64,000 nt of DNA from Bacteroidales bacterium (GCA_029007825.1 JAQXIO010000002.1:28608-92607), one strand, 5' to 3'. Shown: positions 1 through 10,304, counted from the first letter of the stretch. Program-made: numbers and translations. Notes: generated by a model not told the origin, from the letters alone.

Positions 1-74
1 TTTTTTGAATGGTATAGCCAGGTGTAATATTGGATGGGTGCCAGATAGGCTGTAGTTAAAAGAGTCTTGTTCAT
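1..74 (-). CDS. WbqC-like family protein, N-terminal fragment
   Basis: The gene starts at the ATG at 74-72 and runs off the window edge, so only about 24 codons are visible. They read [20 protein letters not shown] and onward, which matches the N-terminus of WbqC-like proteins (typically an LLSTAYLxPIQYY pattern), a family of unknown biochemical role found near glycan biosynthesis genes and often beside lepB in Bacteroidales. The ATG overlaps the TGA stop of the upstream signal peptidase homolog (ATGA, 74-71), so it is probably the last gene of a dapB-lepB-lepB2-wbqC operon. The identification rests on a short stretch and on context. Confidence 0.7.
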   Translation of the reverse strand, partial: MNKTLLTTAYLAPIQYYTWLYHSK

Positions 75-871
75 TTCAGGAAATTGAGATTCATCCACAC
101 ATTAAGGGCTTTTGCTTTTATATTCGATTCCGGAACAAATCCGAAATTCCTCGAGTCATAGCTATTCCTCCTGTTATCGGAAAGAACCCAGTAGTAGTTC
201 CTTTTGAATAAATAATAGCTTTGTTCTTTATGATTGATATATAATTTCCCATTTTTTACAGAAATGGTTGCTTCAGGATTCTCTGATTTGAATAGTGAGG
301 TATAGACAGGAACAGAAAGAGAGTCTAATGAGATGATAAGACCGGATTTTGGGATAATGATTGTTTGGGAAAAAATGTTTTTATTACTGTCTTCATTTAA
401 TATTGCGTTTTGTTCTTCATTCAGCAGATATTCTTCCAGACGGGACAGCGAGAGGTGTTTTTTTTGCTTTTTTAAAATACTCGGAGGTGTTGCCGTTAAT
501 TTCCCGTTTACGATTAGCTCATCGTTTAGGGACATGGCAATCGTGTCTCCCGGCAATGCGACGCATCGGGATAATATTTTCGCAGGAGCTTTTTTGTTGT
601 TAGGAACCGGTACTTCCAGTAATATAATGTCGTTTTGTTCGATTCTTTGAGGAAAAAGACGAATATCGGAGAATGGAATATCTATTCCATAGGCTATTTT
701 TGAAATGAACAGAAAATCGCCTTCATGCAAGGTTTTTTCCATATGGGGAGTCGATACCAAAACAGATTCTATGATAAAGAACCGGATGGAAATACCAATG
801 AGAAAGGCAAGAAATAGAATCTTGCCTCTCTTAATCCATTTATTTTGGAATCGGTTGGGTACCAAAATCAA
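71..871 (-). CDS. signal peptidase I-like protein lacking the catalytic Ser/Lys dyad
   Basis: This 266-residue protein has one N-terminal membrane helix (about residues 17-36) and the S26 peptidase fold signatures: a box B-like segment [14 protein letters not shown], a box D-like segment [10 protein letters not shown] and a box E-like [11 protein letters not shown]. The serine that normally precedes Met in PSxSM is His43. The catalytic lysine position, just before Arg-Val in KRVxGxPGD, is Ser101. I checked both codons on the reverse complement (CAT and TCC). The open reading frame is intact and keeps the structural motifs, so it looks like a retained pseudoenzyme rather than a decaying gene. 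It overlaps the neighbouring lepB by 4 bp and is presumably co-expressed with it. Its function is unknown; it could modulate or partner the active LepB. Confidence 0.85.
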   Translation of the reverse strand: MILVPNRFQNKWIKRGKILFLAFLIGISIRFFIIESVLVSTPHMEKTLHEGDFLFISKIAYGIDIPFSDIRLFPQRIEQNDIILLEVPVPNNKKAPAKILSRCVALPGDTIAMSLNDELIVNGKLTATPPSILKKQKKHLSLSRLEEYLLNEEQNAILNEDSNKNIFSQTIIIPKSGLIISLDSLSVPVYTSLFKSENPEATISVKNGKLYINHKEQSYYLFKRNYYWVLSDNRRNSYDSRNFGFVPESNIKAKALNVWMNLNFLK

Positions 872-2262
872 TTGCTTTTTGCGGATTTAAATAATCTGTT
901 CCAACGGATTTTTCCGTCAAACCAATTTTTGTCTTTATCTATTGACAACCAGATGAAAACAGGTTCTCCTACAATATGATCCTCAGGAACAAAGCCCCAT
1001 ACCCTTGAGTCGGCCGAATTGTGGCGATTATCGCCCATCATAAAGTAGTAATTGTATTTGAATGTGTATTCGGTTGCAGGCTGTCCGTTGATATAATAAG
1101 TGTTTCCTTGTTGAGTCAATGTATTTCCTTCGTAGTTACGGATACAGCGCTCGTAAAGAGCTATATTTTTTTCATTTAACGGTATTGTTGCCCCTTTTGC
1201 CGGAATCCATATTGGTCCGAAATTATCTCTTGTCCATCCTGTCGTATATTTGCCCGGGTAAGTCGGTCCGCCGAATGCGTCCGGTTCGACTATGACTTTG
1301 GCTATCGAATTTAGAGTGTTTAAGTAATTTACCGCTTTTTTCGTGAGTGGTATTCGATAGATAGGATTATATTTTCCAGCAGAATCAGGGAATATACCGA
1401 TAAAATTTAACGTGTTCGTATTTATTTGCGATGCATCTAACAATATGCGGTCGTCTTTGCTTACTCCCATTTTCCTGAAGTTTTCTTCTGTAAGTGAAGG
1501 CCCTGTTGTCTCAACGAAATAGTTCAGCTGCATTTCTTCAGGATCTTTGAGCTTTACTCCGTCAATATAAACTTCGTTATTTCTGATTTGCAAGGTATCT
1601 CCTGACATACCGATAACTCTTTTTACATAATTCTCGCGGCGATCGACCGGCCGGAAAACAATTTCACCAAACTGTCTGGGATTAGAACGAATATATTCTT
1701 CTCCCAGTTCGTTTTTGAGAGTATAATAATCCGGATTCTGCATTTTTAGAGCAACTGTGTCGCCCGCCGGGAAGTTAAATACAACGATGTCTCCGCGTTT
1801 CATCTCTCCAACTCCTTTTATCCGTTTATAGGGCCATTGCGGCCAGTCGATATAGGATTTTGTATTGAAAAAGGGCAACGTATGTTGTGCTAACGGAAAG
1901 GAGAGAGGTGTCATGGGAGTACGGGGGCCGTATGCCAGTTTACTTACGAATAGATAATCACCGACAAGCAACGATTTCTCCAGAGAGGAGGTCGGGATTT
2001 GATAGTTCTGAAAGATAAACGTGTTGATAATATATACTGCGATTAATGCAAAAACAATGGCGTCAACCCATTCCATTACTTTACGTACAGCCGGGTTGGA
2101 CGATTTTTTCCACCAGTCCCATTTGATAAACCGGGTAAGATAAATGTCTATAAGGAAAGGAATTCCCAGAAGCAGCCAGTAGCATCCCACCCAAATTGTA
2201 AATAAGAGGTATATTAAAGTAACGATGGAAAATCTAATCCATTGTTTCCGCTCAATTTTCAT
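868..2262 (-). CDS. lepB: signal peptidase I
   Basis: A membrane-anchored serine protease that removes signal peptides from secreted and outer membrane proteins. The 464-residue protein has hydrophobic segments near residues 12-40 and 65-82, then the catalytic region: [11 protein letters not shown] with Ser93 as the likely nucleophile, [13 protein letters not shown] with Lys214 as general base, and [13 protein letters not shown] near the C-terminus. It is longer than the E. coli enzyme because of insertions between the boxes, as is usual in Bacteroidota. The Met after the catalytic serine is Leu, an acceptable variant. It lies between dapB (15 bp upstream) and the catalytically incomplete paralog, which it overlaps by 4 bp. 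Confidence 0.95.
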   Translation of the reverse strand: MKIERKQWIRFSIVTLIYLLFTIWVGCYWLLLGIPFLIDIYLTRFIKWDWWKKSSNPAVRKVMEWVDAIVFALIAVYIINTFIFQNYQIPTSSLEKSLLVGDYLFVSKLAYGPRTPMTPLSFPLAQHTLPFFNTKSYIDWPQWPYKRIKGVGEMKRGDIVVFNFPAGDTVALKMQNPDYYTLKNELGEEYIRSNPRQFGEIVFRPVDRRENYVKRVIGMSGDTLQIRNNEVYIDGVKLKDPEEMQLNYFVETTGPSLTEENFRKMGVSKDDRILLDASQINTNTLNFIGIFPDSAGKYNPIYRIPLTKKAVNYLNTLNSIAKVIVEPDAFGGPTYPGKYTTGWTRDNFGPIWIPAKGATIPLNEKNIALYERCIRNYEGNTLTQQGNTYYINGQPATEYTFKYNYYFMMGDNRHNSADSRVWGFVPEDHIVGEPVFIWLSIDKDKNWFDGKIRWNRLFKSAKSN

Positions 2263-2276
2263 ATTGTATATTGTAT

Positions 2277-2990
2277 TTAGAATTTAAAGATATCTTCCAT
2301 TCCCAGGAACCCTGTTTTTCCTTTTGTGAATTCGGCGGCAAGTACTGCTCCCAATGCAAATCCTTTTCTGTTTTTCGCATCGTGTTTTATGCTTATATTG
2401 TCCGCTTCCGATTCATAAATTATTTCATGTATTCCCGGAACTTCACCTTGGCGAATAGACCGTATTGCCAACTCGGAGTCTGTCAGCTCGATCTCTTTTA
2501 CCCATTTCTTTTTCCGATCGACATTTTTCAGAATATCTTCGGCTAAAGTAATTGCCGTTCCACTCGGGGCGTCTAATTTGTGGATGTGGTGAATTTCTTC
2601 TATCCGGACGTCATATGCTGGATATTGATTCATAATCTTTGCGAGATATTTATTGACGGCGAAAAAGATATTTACTCCTAAACTGAAGTTGGATGCCCAA
2701 AAGAATGTTTTTCCGTTTTTGCAAGCATCTTTTATTTCGTCAATTTTGTCTAACCAACCTGTTGTACCTGAAACTACAGGAACATTTGCCGCGAAACATT
2801 TCTGGTAATTATTATACGCGGTATCCGGTACTGTAAATTCGATTGCGACATCTGCGCTTTTGAATGCTTCGGAATCAAAATCTTTCTGATTATCGATATC
2901 TATTATGGCGACAATTTCGTGTCCGCGTTCTATCGCGATTTTTTCAATCTCTTGCCCCATTTTACCGTAGCCGATTAATGCTATTTTCAT
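2277..2990 (-). CDS. dapB: 4-hydroxy-tetrahydrodipicolinate reductase
   Basis: Catalyses the NAD(P)H-dependent reduction step of the diaminopimelate/lysine pathway in the cytoplasm. The 237-residue protein begins with a Rossmann motif (GYGKMGQEI) and contains the signature [15 protein letters not shown], with the catalytic His pair and Lys. The length is normal for the shorter Bacteroidota enzymes. It is the first gene of the minus-strand dapB-lepB-lepB2 cluster. A TACTTTTG -7-like element lies on the minus strand at 3030-3023, without a clear -33 partner. Confidence 0.96.
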   Translation of the reverse strand: MKIALIGYGKMGQEIEKIAIERGHEIVAIIDIDNQKDFDSEAFKSADVAIEFTVPDTAYNNYQKCFAANVPVVSGTTGWLDKIDEIKDACKNGKTFFWASNFSLGVNIFFAVNKYLAKIMNQYPAYDVRIEEIHHIHKLDAPSGTAITLAEDILKNVDRKKKWVKEIELTDSELAIRSIRQGEVPGIHEIIYESEADNISIKHDAKNRKGFALGAVLAAEFTKGKTGFLGMEDIFKF

Positions 2991-3162
2991 ATTATGTAAT
3001 ATTTGAGTTTATTCTTTCTATACAAAAGTACAAAAAAAGGATAATTGTACACTCTCTTCTTTTATTTACTTCCCGGGCAATCAGAATGCTTAAATTATTT
3101 TGTGTAAAGCCCGGCGTATAATGTATTTATATCTATATTTGAAGAGTTCATTCTAATACGAT

Positions 3163-4428
3163 ATGGAAAAACTGCTGAACTATATGTGGAAACACCGCAT
3201 ATTTCCGGAGGAAATGATCACAACAAATGGTGAATCTTTGGAAATTCTGGATACCGGAATTGAAAATTGCGATGCCGGCCCTGATTTTTTCAATGCAAAA
3301 ATAAAAATTAATTCTGTAGTCTGGGCTGGGAATGTTGAATTACATACCTATACTTCCGATTGGAATAGGCATGGGCATAATGAGGACAATGCTTATGAAA
3401 CAGTGATATTGCATGTCGTGGAAGTTATGGACTCGGGTGAGATTGTCAAAATGAACGGCGAGGCACTTCCTCATTTAGTTTTGGAAATCCCCCAGAATAT
3501 CCGGAACAATTATGAATATCTTGTTTCTCTGAACAGGGATGTTGCCTGTTTGTCACAACTCTATTCGCTTCCTCCTGTTTTCTTTACTTCATGGAAAGAT
3601 GCCCTTTTGTTTGAGCGGTTAGAGAGGAAAAGTAATGCTATAAATGAATTGTATAAGTTTTATGAAGGAAGCTGGGAAGAGGTCTTTTATGTAACGTTGT
3701 GCCGTAATTTCGGATTTGGTCTTAACAGTGATTCTTTTGAATGGCTTGCAAAATCTTTACCGTATAGAGTAATATTGAAACACTGTGATTCAATTACGGA
3801 TATCGAAGCTTTGTTATTTGGACAAGCTGGGTATTTAGATACGGAGCAAACAGGTGAATATGCATGTTATTTAAAAGGGCAATATGATTTCTTTAAGCAT
3901 AAATATCAATTAAAACCTTTGACGAATTCTCTTTTTAAAACTTTTCGGGTAAGGCCGCGGAGTTTTCCTTGTATAAGATTAGCACAGTTGGCACGCCTGC
4001 TTTCTCATTCTCGCGGACTATTCTCTCGCATGCTTGAAACGGAGCATTTATCTTGTTTAAAAGAATTATTTGTCACATCTGTTTCATTTTTCTGGAAGAC
4101 TCATTCGACTTTTTATGCTGAAGACTCTTTTTCTTCTCGGCAAATCGGTACGGCATCTTTAAATATTTTGATTATTAATACAGTGATTCCGGTAACTTTT
4201 GCATATTACAGGGTTTTGGGCGATGATAGAAAAAAGGAATCCGTAATTTCTTTATTGGAGGAGCTTCCCGGAGAATCGAATTATATAACCCGTATGTTTG
4301 AGAGGGGAGGTATTCCTTGCTCGTCTGCTTTTGATTCGCAGGCTTTAATACAGTTAAAAAAAGAATATTGCGATAAAAAGAGATGTCTCCGGTGTCGTAT
4401 AGGGCAAAAACTTTTGCAGCAGGGCTGA
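3163..4428 (+). CDS. DUF2851 family protein
   Basis: This 421-residue cytoplasmic protein matches the DUF2851 family, which is common in Bacteroidota and has no assigned function. Recognisable parts are the conserved N-terminal block (NCDAGPDFFNAKI, then WAGNVELHTYTSDW and HGHNEDNAYE) and a Cys cluster at the extreme C-terminus (CDKKRCLRCRIGQKLL). The C-x4-C-x2-C spacing could bind a metal, but that is inference. It is divergent from dapB. A -7-like TATATTTG lies at 3134-3141. The lipoprotein gene follows after about 43 bp. Confidence 0.85.
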   Translation: MEKLLNYMWKHRIFPEEMITTNGESLEILDTGIENCDAGPDFFNAKIKINSVVWAGNVELHTYTSDWNRHGHNEDNAYETVILHVVEVMDSGEIVKMNGEALPHLVLEIPQNIRNNYEYLVSLNRDVACLSQLYSLPPVFFTSWKDALLFERLERKSNAINELYKFYEGSWEEVFYVTLCRNFGFGLNSDSFEWLAKSLPYRVILKHCDSITDIEALLFGQAGYLDTEQTGEYACYLKGQYDFFKHKYQLKPLTNSLFKTFRVRPRSFPCIRLAQLARLLSHSRGLFSRMLETEHLSCLKELFVTSVSFFWKTHSTFYAEDSFSSRQIGTASLNILIINTVIPVTFAYYRVLGDDRKKESVISLLEELPGESNYITRMFERGGIPCSSAFDSQALIQLKKEYCDKKRCLRCRIGQKLLQQG

Positions 4429-4471
4429 TAAAATGTCTATCTTTGTTTATCAGATTAATCGATTGGAATTT

Positions 4472-6316
4472 ATGAAGTACTTTTCTTTTATTTTTCTGTT
4501 TTTCATAACAGAATTGCTTTTGGGTTCCTGTGCAAATATGGCATCCCCTTCCGGCGGCCCTTACGATGAGGAGCCTCCTAAATATATTTCGAGTATTCCG
4601 TTGATGAATCAAACCGGATTTAAGAAGAAAAAAATAGAAATTCTTTTCGATGAAAATATTTTGATAGAGGGAGCCTCTGAAAAAGTCGTAGTATCTCCTC
4701 CTCAGAAAAAACTTCCGGTTATAAAAGCCATAGGTAAAAAAGTAATAGTAGAATTGCAGGATACTTTACTGGAGAATACTACTTACACGATCGATTTCAA
4801 CGATGCGATTGCCGATAATAATGAAAAGAATGTTTTAGAGGGTTTTAGCTTTGCTTTCTCAACTGGCGATACGATCGATTCTTTATGCATTTCGGGAACG
4901 CTTTTGAATGCAAGTGATTTAGAGCCGATGAAGAGCATAACCATAGGATTACACCAGAATATGGATGATTCGGCTTTTTTTAAACTTCCGTTTGTCCGGA
5001 CTTCAAAAACCAATGAAAAAGGACAGTTTACAATCCGGAACATACCTACCGGGACCTATCGCATATTTGCATTGAACGATATAAATGGAGATTACAGATT
5101 TGATCAGAAAGGTGAAGATATTGCTTTTCTCGATTCGGTAATTACTCCGACTTTTACATTTGCTGTCCGGAATGATACGATATGGAAAGATTCGGTAACC
5201 GTTGATCATATTCACGAAGTACAATATACCGATTTTAAACCTGATGATTTGATCCTTTTATTATTTAAAGAAAATTTTTCAAATCAATATCTTATAAAAA
5301 GGGAGCGGAAAGAGCCAAATATTTTGTCGGTATTTTTTAATGAGCCGGTTATACAACGACCGGAATATCGTTTATTAGAGGAAAAACAACAGGAGGATTT
5401 ATTTTATCCTCAATTCGTCGATGATGGTAAAACTTTGAATCTTTGGATAAAAGATTCGGTTGTCTTCGCGAAAGATACGTTGCTTTTGGAAATGACTTAT
5501 AGTAAGAGTGATTCGTTAGGCCAGCTGGTTTCGCAGACAGATACTTTGCTTTTTGCTGCAAAAAAAGTAAATAAAAGCACGAAAAGCAATAAGCGGAAGA
5601 AGGATGAAATTGATACAACGCAGTTGCAGACTTTTAAAATTAAGGCAGAAATTCCTCCATCTATGGATATATATGTTCAGCCGGTATTTGAGTTTTCCGA
5701 GCCTGTAGAACATCTGGATTCTTCGATGATCCGTGTTGAGGTGAAAAAGGATTCTCTGTGGATTCCTTATAGTTATAAGGTAGAACAGGATTCTATCAAT
5801 TCATTGGTATATAGGGTTCTAAGTAAATGGGATTATGATAAAGAATACCGTATATTGTCTGATTCCGCATCTATTTTTAGTATTTATGATAAAGCGAATA
5901 TTCCGGTTAATGCCAATTTTAAAATAAAGCCTCAAAATAGTTACAGCCATCTTTATTTTAATTTGCCGGAACTGAAGTCGTCGGCATTTGTTGAATTGCT
6001 CGATGGTTCGGATAAAGTAGTCAGAACTGCTAAGGTGAGGAATAAAGGAGCCCTGTTTAAAAATGTGTTACCGGGAAAATATTATGCCCGTCTTATTCTG
6101 GACCTTAACGGAAACGGCCAATGGGATCCCGGCGATTATCAGAAGAGACTGCAATCGGAACCAGTTTTCTATTACCCTAATGCTATCGAATTGATACAAA
6201 ACTGGGAAATTGAACAAAACTGGAATCCTTTCGAATTGTCTATTGACAGGCAAAAACCTTTTGATGTGATCCAAAATAAGCCTAAAGAGAAAAAAAATAA
6301 AAAAGAGGGAAGGTAA
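4472..6316 (+). CDS. Ig-like domain lipoprotein (SbsA-type Ig domain)
   Basis: I place the start at the ATG at 4472 because it opens a lipoprotein signal peptide: MKYF, a hydrophobic core, and lipobox LLGSC with the acylated Cys about residue 19. An in-frame start further upstream would add a charged leader with no signal character. The mature part begins ANMASPSGGPYDEEPPKY, typical of Bacteroidota lipoproteins with an N-terminal SbsA Ig-like domain (about residues 40-130). It also contains beta-rich segments resembling carboxypeptidase-regulatory domains (GTYRIFALNDINGDYRFD; DLNGNGQWDPGD) and a lysine-rich tail. It is probably anchored in the outer membrane or periplasm. Its specific function is unknown. 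Confidence 0.85.
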   Translation: MKYFSFIFLFFITELLLGSCANMASPSGGPYDEEPPKYISSIPLMNQTGFKKKKIEILFDENILIEGASEKVVVSPPQKKLPVIKAIGKKVIVELQDTLLENTTYTIDFNDAIADNNEKNVLEGFSFAFSTGDTIDSLCISGTLLNASDLEPMKSITIGLHQNMDDSAFFKLPFVRTSKTNEKGQFTIRNIPTGTYRIFALNDINGDYRFDQKGEDIAFLDSVITPTFTFAVRNDTIWKDSVTVDHIHEVQYTDFKPDDLILLLFKENFSNQYLIKRERKEPNILSVFFNEPVIQRPEYRLLEEKQQEDLFYPQFVDDGKTLNLWIKDSVVFAKDTLLLEMTYSKSDSLGQLVSQTDTLLFAAKKVNKSTKSNKRKKDEIDTTQLQTFKIKAEIPPSMDIYVQPVFEFSEPVEHLDSSMIRVEVKKDSLWIPYSYKVEQDSINSLVYRVLSKWDYDKEYRILSDSASIFSIYDKANIPVNANFKIKPQNSYSHLYFNLPELKSSAFVELLDGSDKVVRTAKVRNKGALFKNVLPGKYYARLILDLNGNGQWDPGDYQKRLQSEPVFYYPNAIELIQNWEIEQNWNPFELSIDRQKPFDVIQNKPKEKKNKKEGR

Positions 6317-6393
6317 ATCAAATCAAATTATTCTGTAACAGTGTTGTAATAAGGAACATATATTTTTGCATATAATCAAAGCATGTTAATTTG

Positions 6394-8472
6394 ATGGATG
6401 AGAAAACTTTACAGTTAGTAAATAACAGAGAATTAAGCTGGCTCGCTTTTAACGAGAGGGTAATGCAAGAAGCAGAAGATATAACTGTACCCCTTATTCA
6501 AAGGCTTCGTTTTTTGGGAATCTTTTCGAATAACCAAGATGAATTTTTTCGTGTCAGGGTTGCGTCTGTAAGGCGGCTTGATGAGCTTACGAAAATCCGG
6601 AAAATCCGGTTACAGGGAGGAATATCTCCCGGACAATTACTGGAACTGATTCAAAAAAAGGCGATTGAACTACAAAATAAATTTGAATCGGTATATCAGG
6701 ATATTATCAATGAAATGCAGAAGAATAATATTTTTGTCGTGGATGAAACGGAGCTATCGTCATCGCAAAAGGCATTTGCGCAGAAATATTTTGCCGAGGA
6801 GATACATTCCCAATTAATACCAATCATATTAAATAAGAATACTGATATTACTTTTTTGCGTGACGATCGTCTTTTCTGGGCGGTCAAATTGAATAAAAAA
6901 GGTAGTAAACGCGAATATAACCGGTATTTTATTATTGAACTTCCTTCGTCGTTGCCTCGTTTTGTCGTTCTTCCTTCGGATAAAACGGGTAAGATTCAGA
7001 TTATTTTTTTGGATGATATTATACGATTAAATCTGGATCGTTTATTTTTTATGTTCAACTATCAACAAATAGAGGCGTATACGTTTAAGATTACGAGAGA
7101 CGCAGAGCTGGATCTGGATGATGATTTTTCCAAAAGCTTAATCGATAAGATGAGGGCAGGGCTCCGTCGCCGCATGCGGGGTAAGCCTTTACGTATGGTT
7201 TATGATGAGACGATGCCCGGCGATTTGTTGAGCATGATCGAGAATAAGCTGGGGCTTAAAGAGAAAGGTACCATGGTTCCGGGCGGGCGTTATCATCAGA
7301 TGCGGGATCTGATGAAATTTCCTGTAGTCAAACCGGAGCTTGAAGTGCAGAATCCTGTTCCGTTATATCATAAAGACTTAAATCTTTTGTCGAGTATTAT
7401 TAAAGTGATTCGTTCAAAAGATATATTATTGAATTATCCGTATCATAATTTTGTTCATGTAATCGATTTTCTGAGGGAGGCAGCTTTTGATCCGAAAGTA
7501 GAAGAGATTTATATTACACTTTATCGAGTTGCCGATCGTTCTAAGATTATCAATGCATTGATCAGTGCTGCGAAGAATGGAAAGAAGGTGGTCGTAATGG
7601 TCGAATTGCAGGCACGTTTCGATGAAAAGAACAATATTAAATGGACAAATGAGCTTAGGGATGCCGGTGTAAAGGTGATTCATGGCATTCAGAACCTGAA
7701 GGTACATAGTAAATTAATATTGATAAAAAGAAAAGAGAATAGAAAGCTAAAGGGTTATACTTATATCGGAACGGGGAATTTCAACGAGAATACGGCAAAA
7801 TTATATACTGATTTCGGTTTATTTACCGCTCATCAGGGAATAGCACAAGATGCTGAGCGGATTTTCGATTATTTGCAAAACGGTGAGAATCGATTCGAAT
7901 GTTCTTATTTGCTTGCGTCTCCGTTTTATTTAAGGACACAGCTTTCACAATTAATTGAAAGAGAAATAGCAAATGCCCGGAAGGGGAAAACGGCTTATAT
8001 TTTGTTGAAAATCAACAGCCTTGTTGATAACGATATGATAAAATTGCTTTATAAAGCTTCCCAGAGCGGGGTTCAGGTACGAATGATAATCAGAGGCATC
8101 TGTTGTCTTAAGCCTGGCATTAAAAAATTAAGCAATAAAATCAAGGCAAAGAGTATTGTCGATAAGTATCTGGAGCATACGCGGCTTATGATTTTTGCCA
8201 ACGGTGGAGAAGAAAAGTATTTTATAGGAAGTGCGGATTGGATGTCCCGTAATCTGGACAGGCGGGTAGAAGTGTGCACTCCCGTGTTCGACCAATCTAT
8301 TCAAAAACAATTAAAAGATATTTTCGAGATTCAATGGAGTGATAATGTAAAGGCCCGAAGCCTAGAAGATAACACTTTAAATAATTATCTCCGGGAAGGA
8401 GATGAGGTGGTGCGTTCACAAGTCAAATTATATGACTATTTCGATTCAATAAACTGTCAGAATAATAAATGA
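6394..8472 (+). CDS. ppk1: polyphosphate kinase 1
   Basis: Reversibly polymerises the gamma-phosphate of ATP into polyphosphate. The 692-residue protein shows the PPK1 order: an N-terminal helical domain (NRELSWLAFNERVMQEA), a head domain, and two phospholipase D-like C-terminal domains. The autophosphorylated His is expected in NLKVHSKLILI and the second catalytic His in YLEHTRLMIFANGG. A TTG immediately precedes the chosen ATG; I prefer the ATG. A -7-like TATTTTTG lies at 6361-6368, but its -33 is poor. The stop overlaps the pdxB start (ATGA). Confidence 0.96.
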   Translation: MDEKTLQLVNNRELSWLAFNERVMQEAEDITVPLIQRLRFLGIFSNNQDEFFRVRVASVRRLDELTKIRKIRLQGGISPGQLLELIQKKAIELQNKFESVYQDIINEMQKNNIFVVDETELSSSQKAFAQKYFAEEIHSQLIPIILNKNTDITFLRDDRLFWAVKLNKKGSKREYNRYFIIELPSSLPRFVVLPSDKTGKIQIIFLDDIIRLNLDRLFFMFNYQQIEAYTFKITRDAELDLDDDFSKSLIDKMRAGLRRRMRGKPLRMVYDETMPGDLLSMIENKLGLKEKGTMVPGGRYHQMRDLMKFPVVKPELEVQNPVPLYHKDLNLLSSIIKVIRSKDILLNYPYHNFVHVIDFLREAAFDPKVEEIYITLYRVADRSKIINALISAAKNGKKVVVMVELQARFDEKNNIKWTNELRDAGVKVIHGIQNLKVHSKLILIKRKENRKLKGYTYIGTGNFNENTAKLYTDFGLFTAHQGIAQDAERIFDYLQNGENRFECSYLLASPFYLRTQLSQLIEREIANARKGKTAYILLKINSLVDNDMIKLLYKASQSGVQVRMIIRGICCLKPGIKKLSNKIKAKSIVDKYLEHTRLMIFANGGEEKYFIGSADWMSRNLDRRVEVCTPVFDQSIQKQLKDIFEIQWSDNVKARSLEDNTLNNYLREGDEVVRSQVKLYDYFDSINCQNNK

Positions 8473-9584
8473 AAATAGTTGCCGATATCGATATTCCGTT
8501 TTTAAAAGGCTTACCTGAAAAGTTTGCCGATGAAGTTGTTTATTTTTCTACTCCTCAATTTTCGCATGAGAAAATTAAAGATGCAGATGCTCTGATCGTT
8601 CGTACTCCGGATAAATGTACACGGGAAATATTAGAGGGAACAAATGTGAAATTTATAGCGACGGCTTCCGTTGGCTTCGATCATATCGATATAGATTATT
8701 GCCGGCAACAGAAAATAGGGTGGGCAAATGCTCCGGGCTGCAATGCTTGTTCGGTTGCTCAGTATTTCTTCTCAGTTTTGGTTCAGTTATCATTGACGCA
8801 TCGATTCGATTTAAGAAGAAAGAAAATCGGATTGGTCGGTGTCGGAAATGTCGGTAGAGCAATAGAGCGTATTTGCCGTTCCTATGGCATAACATTGTTT
8901 TTAAACGATCCGATTCGGGCGGAGATTGAAGGGGACGCACAGTTCGTCCCATTGGATATTATCACGAAAGAGTGTGATATCATCTCTTTTCATACCCCGC
9001 TCACCCGCGAGGGAAAATACAGTACGTTTCATCTGGCTGGTTCGACTTTTTTCGATGCTCTTGAAAAAGATATCTTTTTCATTAATGCTGCACGGGGAGA
9101 AATTAACGATACGGAGGCGCTGTTGCAAGCTCTTGAAAAGGGTAAAGTCCGTTCTGCCGTTATTGATTGCTGGGAAAGGGAACCTAACGTTAATTTACAA
9201 TTATTGTCTAAAGCTGAAATTGCAACTCCTCATATCGCCGGATTTTCGGCTGACGGAAAAGCGAAGGGAACTCATATGGCAGTGAATGCGATAAAGGCGT
9301 TTTTTCATATTACAGGGACGGAAGATGGCTGTATTGTTCTGCCGGCTCCACAGAAACCGGTGATCGACCTTAACGAATTCGATTCATCCAGACGCATTGA
9401 GTCTGCTGTGCTGCATACTCTTAATCTAGAAGAAATGAATTCTGAATTTAAATCGGCACCCTCCCAGTTTGAGTTTTTAAGGACACATTATCCTAATCCC
9501 CGTGAGTTTAAGGCTTATACATTATTAAATGCGACTTCTTCCGAATATGATTTATTGTCTCCGTTAGGATTTAATTTTTTATAG
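8469..9584 (+). CDS. pdxB: erythronate-4-phosphate dehydrogenase
   Basis: Oxidises 4-phosphoerythronate in the DXP-dependent pyridoxal phosphate pathway. The 371-residue protein is a D-2-hydroxyacid dehydrogenase: substrate-side motif TASVGFDHIDIDYC, nucleotide-binding GLVGVGNVG, catalytic Arg in FINAARGEIN, and catalytic His in TPHIAGFSADGKAKGT, the last being typical of PdxB. The C-terminal dimerisation extension is present. Its ATG overlaps the ppk1 stop by 4 bp, implying translational coupling. Its 3' end overlaps the convergent purN by 14 bp. Confidence 0.95.
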   Translation: MKIVADIDIPFLKGLPEKFADEVVYFSTPQFSHEKIKDADALIVRTPDKCTREILEGTNVKFIATASVGFDHIDIDYCRQQKIGWANAPGCNACSVAQYFFSVLVQLSLTHRFDLRRKKIGLVGVGNVGRAIERICRSYGITLFLNDPIRAEIEGDAQFVPLDIITKECDIISFHTPLTREGKYSTFHLAGSTFFDALEKDIFFINAARGEINDTEALLQALEKGKVRSAVIDCWEREPNVNLQLLSKAEIATPHIAGFSADGKAKGTHMAVNAIKAFFHITGTEDGCIVLPAPQKPVIDLNEFDSSRRIESAVLHTLNLEEMNSEFKSAPSQFEFLRTHYPNPREFKAYTLLNATSSEYDLLSPLGFNFL

Positions 9585-10146
9585 ATTGCAGAATCTTTTC
9601 TGCGACTTTCGGATAATGTTCATATTCGAGAGCGTGGACTTTTTTTGCAACATCTTCGGCTGTATCGTCTGTCGTGACTTCACAAACCGCCTGAAAAATA
9701 ACCTCACCCTCATCATAACGATTATTCAGGTAATGGATCGTAATTCCCGATTCTTTGTCACCGGCAGCAACAACTGCTTCATGTACTTTCATCCCGTACA
9801 TACCTTTTCCACCGTACTTGGGTAATAAGGAAGGATGTATGTTAATGATTTTGTTATCAAAGGTTTCGGTTAAAAACGGAGGAATAATTTTCAGAAATCC
9901 GGCTAATATGATGAAAGATATATCGTATTCCCGTAAAAGAGAGAGCATATAAGATGAATCTTCGAATTTTTCATTTGTTACGACTACTGTAGGTACACCC
10001 AATGCTTTCATTTTATCTATTACAGGGGCGTTGGCTTTATTAGAAAGCAGAAGAGCAATCTCCATATCTTTCTTTGTAGAAAAGTATTGGACAAGATTAA
10101 CAGCATTAGAACCTGTACCCGAAGCAAAAACGGCAATTTTTTTCAT
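9571..10146 (-). CDS. purN: phosphoribosylglycinamide formyltransferase
   Basis: Transfers a formyl group from 10-formyl-THF to GAR in purine synthesis. I chose the ATG at 10146 because the product then starts MKKIAVFASGTGSNAVNLV, the standard PurN N-terminus; a longer frame exists but adds no recognisable sequence. The 191-residue protein contains the catalytic Asn/His segment (NIHPSLLPKYGGKGMYG) and the downstream Asp region (HYLNNRYDEGEVIF). The 3' end runs into the end of pdxB. It is divergent from acpP. Confidence 0.95.
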   Translation of the reverse strand: MKKIAVFASGTGSNAVNLVQYFSTKKDMEIALLLSNKANAPVIDKMKALGVPTVVVTNEKFEDSSYMLSLLREYDISFIILAGFLKIIPPFLTETFDNKIINIHPSLLPKYGGKGMYGMKVHEAVVAAGDKESGITIHYLNNRYDEGEVIFQAVCEVTTDDTAEDVAKKVHALEYEHYPKVAEKILQSIKN

Positions 10147-10217
10147 TATTATCAAATCTTTTGCAAATGCACAAAAAACGACATTTTGTGCATTAATTTG
10201 CATTTATTACAAAATTA

Positions 10218-10250
10218 TTTTCGTTATGTCAAGAAATATTTGTTTCTTTG
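10218..10250 (+). promoter_or_regulatory. possible acpP promoter (weak match)
   Basis: TTTCTTTG at 10243-10250 resembles the Bacteroides -7 element TAnnTTTG, and TTTC at 10219-10222 sits 20 bp upstream where the -33 TTTG is expected. Each element deviates by at least one base. It would leave about a 50-nt leader before the acpP ATG. Confidence 0.35.
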
Positions 10251-10304
10251 CACCGCAAAAATAGGAATGATATTCCGTTTATTATTAACTTAAACTCAAA
10301 AATT

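Noticed and set aside
3061..3162. CCGGGC (3073-3078) and GCCCGG (3109-3114) upstream of the DUF2851 gene as a riboswitch or attenuator
   Set aside because: The loop is 30 nt of AT-rich sequence with no conserved aptamer elements and no poly-T; chance pairing is as likely.
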